Source: a bacterium
Lineage (GTDB): Bacteria; Patescibacteria; Paceibacteria; UBA9973
Length of the DNA stretch: 5,358 bases
Assembly: GCA_021813235.1 (NCBI GenBank)
Contig: JAKALG010000069.1
Span: 1 to 5,358 of the forward strand
Direction of reading: 5' to 3'
In this document: in pieces, positions 1 through 4,156 of the stretch
Layout: the number at the start of each line of letters is the position of its first letter
How positions within the stretch are numbered: the first letter of the stretch is position 1
Translations under genes and position numbers: made by a program
Notes under the pieces: generated by a model
What the model saw: the letters and a program-made list of their open reading frames with translations, nothing else
What the model was told of the DNA's origin: nothing
Database searches by the model: none

Positions 1-248
1 CTACTAAGATTTGTGGGAAAAATGATTTTTATTGTTCAGAATGTCAAGCAAAACTAGCCGTATGGAAAGAAGCCCTTAAACTCGCCAAAAATACCGAGAA
101 CAGAATTAATAAACTAATTGATTATAATGAACTATCAATTATGACTACTCGTGACAATGCAGAAGGTAATAAAAGAATCTTAGGATTATGTACAGAAATA
201 AGGAATAGAGAAAAATCAATAAAAGAAGCCTTTGGAGGACAAACATGA
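1..248 (+). CDS. Truncated zinc-binding/helical protein, C-terminal 81 residues
   Basis: The reading frame is open from base 3 to a TGA at 246-248, so the 5' end lies outside the window. The visible part begins with TKICGKNDFYCSEC, which has cysteines at visible residues 4, 9 and 12 (C-x4-C-x2-C). This resembles the second half of a zinc ribbon or knuckle whose first cysteine pair may be cut off. It is followed by about 65 residues rich in Lys, Glu and Asn that look helical and possibly coiled-coil. A DNA- or protein-binding role is only inference; the family is not recognised. The stop overlaps the next start by 4 bases (ATGA), so the gene is part of the same translationally coupled polycistron. 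Confidence 0.7.
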   Translation, partial: TKICGKNDFYCSECQAKLAVWKEALKLAKNTENRINKLIDYNELSIMTTRDNAEGNKRILGLCTEIRNREKSIKEAFGGQT

Positions 249-502
249 AAAATAAGAATAATGTTTTAACTTTTTTGATTTTTTTAGTCTTTTTAACTTT
301 GTTTAGTTTATTGGTTTATATAATGATTGAAACCTCTTGGTCAGATAAACCTCCGCAAATACCTAAAGAATGTTTCAGCAATTATCCATTCAATACTACA
401 GAATCAGGACAAAGTATATATCATTTTTTTTGGTCTAATAAATGTTGCTCTAGTGCTTTATACTCAGAAGAATATAATTCATGTTGGGAGGTCTCAAAAT
501 GA
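245..502 (+). CDS. Small single-pass membrane protein with cysteine-containing outer domain
   Basis: This 85-aa protein has a short basic N-terminus (MKNKNN) and a strongly hydrophobic segment at about residues 8-28, rich in Leu, Phe and Val. A soluble domain of roughly 55 residues follows, with cysteines at 43, 67, 68 and 80. By the positive-inside rule the C-terminal part should face outside the cell, where the cysteines could form disulfides; this is inference. No lipobox is seen, so a signal anchor is likelier than a cleaved lipoprotein signal. A GGAGG Shine-Dalgarno at 234-238 lies 6 bases before the ATG. The start overlaps the preceding stop by ATGA. It might be a virion-membrane or host-surface component, but no family is recognised. 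Confidence 0.8.
   Translation: MKNKNNVLTFLIFLVFLTLFSLLVYIMIETSWSDKPPQIPKECFSNYPFNTTESGQSIYHFFWSNKCCSSALYSEEYNSCWEVSK
487..491 (+). promoter_or_regulatory. Shine-Dalgarno GGAGG that fixes the 499 start
   Basis: GGAGG lies 7 bases before the ATG at 499. It sits downstream of an earlier in-frame ATG at 481, so the 499 start is preferred. That choice also gives the ATGA overlap seen at every other junction in this cluster. Confidence 0.8.
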
Positions 503-699
503 CACTAGAAACATATATACAAACATTAGAGAATAGAATAGAAAACAATTATAGTTCCTTATCTGAAATAAGAAAGCAAGGACACGAAGCCGAAGTAAAA
601 TTATATTTAAAAATCTGGGAAGATATGGATAAATATTATGAATTGTCTGGAACGAGGTATATACTTAAAGAAAATAGGGGCGCGGAGACACGAAGATGA
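499..699 (+). CDS. Small helical protein of unknown function (66 aa)
   Basis: The product starts MTLETYIQTLENRIENN and is predicted to be almost wholly helical, with repeating hydrophobic positions and many Glu, Lys and Arg residues; it has no cysteine. A longer version starting at 481 would add six residues, but the strong GGAGG at 487-491 lies inside that extension and points to 499. Both ends of the gene join its neighbours by 4-base ATGA overlaps, so it is probably translated by termination-reinitiation. I do not recognise the family. Small helical proteins like this are common in archaeal virus accessory operons, which is context only. Confidence 0.75.
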   Translation: MTLETYIQTLENRIENNYSSLSEIRKQGHEAEVKLYLKIWEDMDKYYELSGTRYILKENRGAETRR

Positions 700-1034
700 T
701 TAGAAAGATGATAAATGGAATAATTGGCATAAAAAGTATTAACGAAAATATATACGAGCAAAAAGGAATATATTATCTTAAAGATGAATGGAGCGACGAT
801 TTCTGTAATAGGGGGTTTTCATTCTATTCAGAAGGAAGTTTTATAGAAAGAAACCTTGATTTTACAGAAGAAGCATTTGTAAAAAAGCTTCATGACATAG
901 AATGTCCACTAACTTTAGCATCTAGATTACTGAGAGTAAGAAGGAAGGTTTTATTAAAAAGAGATAAGTACAAATTAGATTATACCAATTCATTATCAGA
1001 ATTTAAAAAGAGGCTCGCACAAACAATAACATGA
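696..1034 (+). CDS. Hypothetical protein, 112 aa
   Basis: The N-terminal half is mixed, with aromatic and glycine-rich stretches (for example NRGFSFYSEG near residues 38-47) suggesting beta structure. The C-terminal half, from about residue 70, is basic and helical (LASRLLRVRRKVLLKR), which could contact nucleic acid. Cysteines at 37 and 70 do not form a metal motif. GGAG at 684-687, 8 bases before the ATG, supports the 696 start. An internal Met at residue 5 (708) is a possible alternative. ATGA overlaps occur at both ends. No family is recognised, so no function is assigned. Confidence 0.75.
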   Translation: MIRKMINGIIGIKSINENIYEQKGIYYLKDEWSDDFCNRGFSFYSEGSFIERNLDFTEEAFVKKLHDIECPLTLASRLLRVRRKVLLKRDKYKLDYTNSLSEFKKRLAQTIT

Positions 1035-1309
1035 AAGATACATTTGAATCAACTAGAAAATTGTGTGAAGAACTAAAAGAATATCCAGAAGATGATGTAT
1101 TAAGAGCAGAGGCAGAAGGAAGAAAAGAAGTATTTTTGGCTTGGAAAGAGAATCTTTATATACAAAAGAATACAATTCATGGGTTGAATATGCTAAGAGC
1201 GATAGAAGGAGAATTCTCAACATATACAAGTGATTGGTTAAATGGAATAGATAGAAGTATAAAATTGATAGACGCAGCAATTAAGGAAATTCAAGAGGCA
1301 TTACAATGA
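1031..1309 (+). CDS. Hypothetical helical protein, 92 aa
   Basis: The sequence is acidic to neutral and nearly all helical, with two likely long helices (about residues 1-45 and 50-91). The C-terminal helix has regularly spaced Ile and Leu residues (SIKLIDAAIKEIQEAL), consistent with coiled-coil packing or dimerisation. There is no membrane segment or metal motif. The only SD-like sequence, GAGG at 1010-1013, is 17 bases from the ATG. Initiation therefore probably depends on the ATGA coupling to the gene ending at 1034. A hydrophobic frame on the opposite strand is a mirror of this helical coding pattern and not a gene. The family is unknown. Confidence 0.72.
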   Translation: MKDTFESTRKLCEELKEYPEDDVLRAEAEGRKEVFLAWKENLYIQKNTIHGLNMLRAIEGEFSTYTSDWLNGIDRSIKLIDAAIKEIQEALQ

Positions 1310-1707
1310 AAATATACTTTGATAAGTTATTGAAAATAAATATCGGACATAATGTCTTAGATTCAACAGATTTAGAAAATATAATTAAATGTGAACTTAT
1401 GAGAATGTATAGAAGAAAATATCCTAATACTCCAATCTATTCAGAATTTTACCCAGAGCAAGAAAACCTAATCCCAGATATATTTGTAGATTTTGAAACT
1501 CCCTTAATTATAGAAATTCAGAAAGAAATTAACAATGAATGGAAAAATAAGATTAAAAAGAATTACCCCTTTGAAGATTTAATTATAGTTCCAGTTAAAA
1601 AAGTAGAATCTGATTGGTTAGGCCAAATAAAGACAGATGAATTAATTAATAAAATATATAATCCAGTAGAATCTTTAAGAAAAGTATTAGGAGAGTATTT
1701 AGTATGA
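1306..1707 (+). CDS. Probable PD-(D/E)XK-superfamily nuclease-like protein (ExQ variant)
   Basis: In this 133-aa protein an N-terminal helical region (residues 20-38) leads into a segment holding Glu47, Pro57-Asp58 (in LIPDIFVDFE) and Glu70-Ile-Gln72 (in LIIEIQKE). The order E...PD...(about 11 residues)...ExQ/K, with the last motif on a hydrophobic strand, is the core pattern of PD-(D/E)XK nucleases; the strand DLIIVPV (91-97) would be the next core strand. Gln in place of the catalytic Lys is known in some branches, including CoiA-like proteins. A role in cutting DNA ends, recombination intermediates or host DNA is inference. GAGG at 1295-1298 is 7 bases before the ATG. The gene is linked by ATGA overlaps on both sides. 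It is not adjacent to the methyltransferase, so a restriction pair is not indicated. Confidence 0.55.
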   Translation: MKIYFDKLLKINIGHNVLDSTDLENIIKCELMRMYRRKYPNTPIYSEFYPEQENLIPDIFVDFETPLIIEIQKEINNEWKNKIKKNYPFEDLIIVPVKKVESDWLGQIKTDELINKIYNPVESLRKVLGEYLV

Positions 1708-1859
1708 AAAGAATATCTTATGTTTATAGAGATAGGTTAGACGAATTATACGGTCAATTAGAATATGAGCTTAAATTAAAACCTGAACAGATTATAAATA
1801 TAGTAGGGGATGGAAAAGGTTTTGCTTGTTTCTTTTGGGAGAAGGTTAAGAAAAGATGA
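1704..1859 (+). CDS. Small hypothetical protein, 51 aa
   Basis: The open frame ATG 1704 to TGA 1857-1859 encodes 51 residues beginning MKRISYVYRDRLDELYG. The charged, helical first half is followed by a short hydrophobic segment (GFACFFWEKV) near the C-terminus, too short for a membrane span. Gene status is supported by exact ATGA overlaps with both neighbours and by GGAG at 1690-1693, 10 bases before the ATG. Without it there would be a 148-base hole in an otherwise continuous gene chain. No family is recognised. Confidence 0.7.
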   Translation: MKRISYVYRDRLDELYGQLEYELKLKPEQIINIVGDGKGFACFFWEKVKKR

Positions 1860-2068
1860 ATAAATCTAAATTAATATCAATAGAAGAAATGCACGAACTA
1901 ACAGGATTCGGAAGACCTATATTTAATTTTACAGATTTAATAAAGGAAGGAGACAGTCCTGTGCGTAAGCTGTGCAGCCCTGTCCCCAATATTCCCTATA
2001 ATGTAACTACTACAAAAGAGTTAATAAATGTTTGTATTAAAGCGAACTTAAAGGAGATTAAGAAATGA
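1856..2068 (+). CDS. Small hypothetical protein, 70 aa
   Basis: The product begins MNKSKLISIEEMHELTGFG and has no transmembrane segment. A central stretch (about residues 33-48) is rich in Pro, Val and Ser and is coded by unusually GC-rich DNA for this window (1949-1986). The C-terminal third is helical and basic. Two cysteines (40 and 60) do not make a clear metal site. AGAAGG at 1840-1845 may act as a Shine-Dalgarno, and ATGA overlaps join it to both neighbours. The function is unknown. Confidence 0.7.
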   Translation: MNKSKLISIEEMHELTGFGRPIFNFTDLIKEGDSPVRKLCSPVPNIPYNVTTTKELINVCIKANLKEIKK

Positions 2069-2196
2069 ATAAAAAATTACCTAATAAATTAAAGAAGATA
2101 TGGGAAAAAGCACATTTAGAATTTGATAGGGATATATACTCAAAAGTAAGAAAAAATCATCTAATAGGCTCTAATAGTCTAAGAGAGGCATCATGA
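2065..2196 (+). CDS. Very small basic protein, 43 aa
   Basis: The open frame runs from ATG 2065 to TGA 2194-2196. The product is Lys/Arg-rich and largely helical (MNKKLPNKLKKIWEKAHLEF then KVRKNH), so nucleic-acid binding is conceivable but unproven. GGAG at 2053-2056 lies 8 bases before the ATG, and ATGA overlaps occur on both sides. Chain continuity plus a properly spaced Shine-Dalgarno make this more than a chance ORF. No family is recognised. Confidence 0.65.
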   Translation: MNKKLPNKLKKIWEKAHLEFDRDIYSKVRKNHLIGSNSLREAS

Positions 2197-2342
2197 TGAA
2201 GAAGCTCTGCCCGAAATGTCGTAGAAATTTATATCTCAATCAGGATACTAAAACATGGGAACATTCCCCAGTTCAAAAGAATTATATAAGAGGGCTTCAT
2301 TCTTGTAATTATATATTAAAAGTTTCATCCCCAAATAGTTAA
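2193..2342 (+). CDS. Zinc-ribbon-like microprotein, 49 aa (CxxC...HxC)
   Basis: The frame from ATG 2193 to TAA 2340-2342 encodes a 49-aa protein. It has CPKC at residues 6-9 and, 26 residues later, HSC at 36-38, giving three cysteines and a histidine that could bind one zinc ion. An extra His is at 24. Such proteins usually bind nucleic acid or a protein partner; the role here is inference. The start is ambiguous: ATGATG at 2193 and 2196 are in frame. The 2193 choice gives the ATGA overlap, whereas 2196 sits 7 bases from a GAGAGG at 2183-2188. This is the last gene of the left polycistron and the first whose stop is not overlapped. Confidence 0.68.
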   Translation: MMKKLCPKCRRNLYLNQDTKTWEHSPVQKNYIRGLHSCNYILKVSSPNS

Positions 2343-2358
2343 AACAATAATTTAAATA
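2343..2358 (+). promoter_or_regulatory. Archaeal promoter: A-rich BRE-like tract plus TATA box TTTAAATA
   Basis: TTTAAATA at 2351-2358 matches the archaeal TATA-box consensus and is preceded by an A-rich stretch suited to TFB contact. It lies in the only gap between the left polycistron and the next gene group. With the usual -30 to -23 placement, transcription would start near 2381, directly at the ATG at 2382. The promoter probably drives the genes from 2382 rightward. Confidence 0.75.
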
Positions 2359-2381
2359 GATAATCAAATTTCATATTCACA

Positions 2382-2483
2382 ATGGAAACAAAAAAGAATC
2401 ACAATCAGCATAATGCGGCAGAAGCTGCACCGAAAGGGCGGATTGAACAAGGCGTGAAAGGAGGTGTAAAAAATGGGATTTGA
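2382..2483 (+). CDS. Probable leaderless small ORF, 33 aa
   Basis: ATG at 2382 opens a 33-codon frame ending with TGA at 2481-2483. The protein is polar, starting METKKNHNQHNAAEAAPKGR, with Gly/Lys-rich sequence after that and no hydrophobic segment. There is no Shine-Dalgarno, but the TATA box at 2351-2358 places the predicted RNA start within about one base of this ATG, the hallmark of a leaderless archaeal message. The frame overlaps the following gene by 11 bases and translates across that gene's strong Shine-Dalgarno, so it may work as a leader peptide that controls access to the next start. A small functional protein is the alternative. The DNA is richer in GC than its surroundings. Confidence 0.55.
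   Translation: METKKNHNQHNAAEAAPKGRIEQGVKGGVKNGI
2460..2466 (+). promoter_or_regulatory. Near-perfect Shine-Dalgarno GGAGGTG
   Basis: GGAGGTG is complementary to the conserved 3' end of 16S rRNA and lies 6 bases before the ATG at 2473. It is the strongest ribosome site in the window and sits inside the coding frame of the small ORF at 2382-2483. Confidence 0.85.
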
Positions 2484-2814
2484 ATTAGTAATAAAAGGAA
2501 GCCACAATCAAGGGCTAAATGGTTTACAGATTTCAGTTGCTAAGACGACTTACTCTCTAAGCATAGAAGCAGGGAAGTTTCTGAATAAGAAATTTGTTGA
2601 GGTCTATCTTAATAGGGAAGAGAATCTTGTAGGTCTAAAGCCAAGTTCAGATGGAATAAGGGGATTTAAAGTAACTTTTAATACAAGTGATAAAAGTAAT
2701 GAACGAAAGAGATTTACTGGCACTGCATTAAAAATGATTCCTCTTGGCATCTATGACATGGAAATACAAGACGATATGCTTGTTTTCAAAGTTCCAGAAA
2801 TAGCATCAAGATGA
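2473..2814 (+). CDS. Hypothetical beta-rich protein, 113 aa
   Basis: The protein looks mostly beta-stranded. Its layout is a strand-rich N-terminus with SLSIEAGKFLNKKFVEVYLN at 28-47, then the strand pair NLVGLKPSSDGIRGFKV at 51-67, and a C-terminal segment with a turn and a closing strand (GIYDMEIQDDMLVFKV, 92-107). This is reminiscent of small proteins of unknown function repeatedly found in archaeal and bacterial mobile elements that share the pattern 'VEVYxxxxxxLxGLKPxxxGxKV ... G.Y.....(D/E)xLxVK'. That resemblance is from memory and not a verified match; no enzymatic residues are evident. It is the first Shine-Dalgarno-driven gene after the 2351 promoter and is joined to the next by ATGA. 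Confidence 0.75.
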   Translation: MGFELVIKGSHNQGLNGLQISVAKTTYSLSIEAGKFLNKKFVEVYLNREENLVGLKPSSDGIRGFKVTFNTSDKSNERKRFTGTALKMIPLGIYDMEIQDDMLVFKVPEIASR

Positions 2815-3146
2815 GTGAAGAAGTAAAACTATATTGGGATATTGACAAACAAGAATTCGAATCTATAATGTCTAGACTTAATCAGGCATCAATAGATTCG
2901 GATGTTAATGACGAAAATAGAAAAGATTTTCTCCAAATGAACAACAATTTTCCAGTAGATGAAATGTATCTGGAAGATGGTAGCGACACAATATTTGTAA
3001 GCTGCCCAACAACTAGAATATTTGGAAAAGATATGGGCTATATGTCATTGACTATTCCTCTGTCACAGGAACTAGCCATCGAAATTGTAGATAGATACAT
3101 GAAGAAACTTGGAAAGCTAAAGACAGTCCTCGAAGCAACAAAATGA
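2811..3146 (+). CDS. Hypothetical acidic protein, 111 aa
   Basis: Acidic residues dominate the first 60 positions. A central mixed segment around residues 58-83 (TIFVSCPTTRIFGKDMGYMS) is followed by a C-terminal amphipathic helix of about 25 residues (LAIEIVDRYMKKLGKLKTVL). There is no membrane segment or recognisable catalytic motif. No good Shine-Dalgarno precedes the ATG, so translation probably relies on the ATGA overlap with the gene ending at 2814. Another ATGA links it to the gene starting at 3143, and the three genes form a compact cassette of equal-sized small proteins. The family is not recognised. Confidence 0.75.
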   Translation: MSEEVKLYWDIDKQEFESIMSRLNQASIDSDVNDENRKDFLQMNNNFPVDEMYLEDGSDTIFVSCPTTRIFGKDMGYMSLTIPLSQELAIEIVDRYMKKLGKLKTVLEATK

Positions 3147-3391
3147 AATTACCTACAAAGAAAGAAATCGAAGTAGCATTAAAAGATGCAGTAGAATGCG
3201 AATGTTTAGAAAAGAAAGGTAATGGATATAGATACCATCCTTCTTTCAAAGGAAAGCTATTGTGCTTTAAAGGTTCAAAGAATGCATCGAAAGAAGAAGT
3301 ATTACTTGATGTGCTTTATAGAAGCGGTTATTTCAAGAAGCCAAAGAGTGAAAGAGAAATTACTGTGATTGTGGGCTTATTAGCTTTATAG
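3143..3391 (+). CDS. Hypothetical small basic protein, 82 aa, last gene before the ribozyme
   Basis: The sequence is Lys-rich, with a helical first 20 residues (KKEIEVALKDAVE), a Tyr/Gly-containing turn (KGNGYRYHP, 25-33) and a helix at about 48-60 (SKEEVLLDVLYRSG). A small winged-helix-like or nucleic-acid-binding fold is possible but not demonstrated. Cysteines at 19, 21 and 41 do not form a standard metal motif. Its TAG stop (3389-3391) falls inside the 5' strand of stem I of the hammerhead ribozyme. Ribosomes finishing this gene would therefore disturb ribozyme folding. It is coupled upstream by ATGA and has no convincing Shine-Dalgarno. Confidence 0.72.
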   Translation: MKLPTKKEIEVALKDAVECECLEKKGNGYRYHPSFKGKLLCFKGSKNASKEEVLLDVLYRSGYFKKPKSEREITVIVGLLAL

Positions 3392-3457
3392 CCATCCTGA
3401 TGAGCTGTAAACAGCGAAATCCCAACTTATTATTTTCTTTTGGGATAGATGGATAAG
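3385..3457 (+). ncRNA. Type I hammerhead self-cleaving ribozyme
   Basis: All parts of a hammerhead are present. Stem I pairs CCATC (3392-3396) with GATGG (3448-3452). The core CTGATGA is at 3397-3403. Stem II is GCTG/CAGC (3404-3407, 3412-3415) closed by a TAAA loop. The second core element GAAA is at 3416-3419. Stem III is TCCCAA/TTGGGA (3420-3425, 3440-3445) with a 14-base T-rich loop. T3446 pairs with A3419, and A3447 is the cleavage-site nucleotide (H17), so cleavage should occur between 3447 and 3448. Stem I can extend by TTTAT (3385-3389) with ATAAG (3453-3457) across a two-base AG bulge on the 5' side, where type I ribozymes make loop contacts with loop II. Both RNA ends leave through stem I, hence type I. 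The family is known from all domains of life; this placement is discussed in the findings. Confidence 0.93.
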
Positions 3458-4111
3458 ACAATGGAAAACAAAGAGGTTAAAAAAATAGGAGAATTTGAAC
3501 TTAATAAAATTTATTGTATGGATTGTTTAGAAGGATTAAAGAAAATTCCAGATAATTCTATTGATTTAATTGTTACAGACCCTCCTTATGGTATGAATTT
3601 TCTAAGTAATCATAGAAAAGAAAAATATGATAGAATAGAAGGAGATAATGAATTCCCGATATGGGTTTTCAATGAATTATTTAGAATAGCTAAGAAAGGA
3701 ATTTATGTCTTTTGCAGATGGGATAACTTAAAAGATATACCTAAACCTAAAAGTTTCTTATGCTGGGTTAAGAATAATTGGTCTATGGGAGATTTACAAC
3801 ACGAACATGGAAGGCAATGGGAAGGAATCGCTTTCTATCCTATGAAAGAGCATAAATTTATTAAAAGAATACCTGATATAATAAAATCTAAAAGAACAGG
3901 AAATAATCTACACCCCACTGAAAAGCCAAGAGACTTAATAAGACAAATAATAAACGCTAATGAATGTGAATCAATTTTAGACCCTTTCGCAGGTTCAGGT
4001 TCTTTCTTAGTAGCTGGTAAGGAATGTGGAAAGAATTTCATAGGTTTTGAAATATCTCCAGAATATTGTAAAATAGCCGAAAAGAGATTAGCACAAGAGG
4101 TATTATTCTAA
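3449..4111 (+). CDS. DNA adenine-N6 methyltransferase, beta class (orphan)
   Basis: This would transfer a methyl group from S-adenosylmethionine to adenine N6 (cytosine N4 is also possible with this motif set) in a specific DNA site. In the 220-aa protein, motif IV DPPY is at residues 44-47. A short target-recognition region is at about 100-150, HPTEKP (155-160) belongs to motif X, and motif I DPFAGSG is at 178-184, followed by FIGFEI (197-202). The order IV-recognition-X-I defines the beta class. It is on the short side for the family but complete. The ATG at 3449 is one base after the predicted hammerhead cut and has no Shine-Dalgarno; an in-frame ATG at 3461 is the alternative start. No partner endonuclease lies beside it, so protection of viral DNA from host restriction, or regulation by methylation, is likelier than a restriction system. 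The recognition site cannot be read from the sequence. Confidence 0.93.
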   Translation: MDKTMENKEVKKIGEFELNKIYCMDCLEGLKKIPDNSIDLIVTDPPYGMNFLSNHRKEKYDRIEGDNEFPIWVFNELFRIAKKGIYVFCRWDNLKDIPKPKSFLCWVKNNWSMGDLQHEHGRQWEGIAFYPMKEHKFIKRIPDIIKSKRTGNNLHPTEKPRDLIRQIINANECESILDPFAGSGSFLVAGKECGKNFIGFEISPEYCKIAEKRLAQEVLF

Positions 4112-4137
4112 TGAAAGAGGTTAAAAATTTAAGATGA
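4111..4137 (+). CDS. Eight-codon coupling mini-ORF (MKEVKNLR)
   Basis: ATG at 4111 overlaps the methyltransferase stop by one base (TAATG), and its TGA at 4135-4137 overlaps the next ATG as ATGA. It thus bridges a 22-base gap with two translational couplings. GAGG at 4097-4100 lies 10 bases upstream. Its peptide copies the first five residues of the following protein (MKEVK), showing that it arose by local duplication of the start region. It may be a relay for reinitiation rather than a functional peptide, or a duplication remnant. Confidence 0.45.
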   Translation: MKEVKNLR

Positions 4138-4156
4138 AAGAAGTTAAAAGAAAACT
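4111..4156 (+). repeat. Imperfect 23-bp tandem duplication of a start region
   Basis: Bases 4111-4133 and 4134-4156 are adjacent copies. The first 16 bases differ at only one position (ATGAAAGAGGTTAAAA against ATGAAAGAAGTTAAAA), after which they diverge. The second copy is the beginning of the winged-helix gene. The G in the first copy creates AAGAGG (4115-4120), the only Shine-Dalgarno-like element before 4134. Confidence 0.75.

Noticed and set aside
481..498. The ATG at 481 as start of the second coupled gene.
   Set aside because: The GGAGG at 487-491 lies downstream of it and is correctly spaced for 499, which also restores the ATGA overlap.
327..536. An alternative + strand frame overlapping the membrane-protein gene.
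   Set aside because: It has no Shine-Dalgarno, overlaps two better-supported coupled genes, and breaks the ATGA chain.
1053..1280. Minus-strand hydrophobic frame that could be a membrane protein.
   Set aside because: It mirrors the helical, charged coding pattern of the + strand gene at 1031-1309. It has no promoter or Shine-Dalgarno support, and all other genes run on the + strand.
3052..3249. Minus-strand frame across the 2811 and 3143 genes.
   Set aside because: It spans an ATGA-coupled junction of two + strand genes and has no initiation signal.
3383..3390. GCTTTATA as a TATA box for the methyltransferase gene.
   Set aside because: A start 25-30 bases downstream would fall near 3413, inside stem II of the ribozyme, giving a broken ribozyme and no sensible leader; the bases instead pair in extended stem I.
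3397..3419. TGATGA resembling the C box of an archaeal C/D guide RNA.
   Set aside because: No properly placed D box (CTGA) with a terminal stem follows. The same bases are fully explained as the CTGATGA core of the hammerhead, with all other core parts present.
3835..4041. Minus-strand frame opposite the methyltransferase.
   Set aside because: It lies antisense to the conserved motif X and motif I region of a clear enzyme gene, and has no independent signals.
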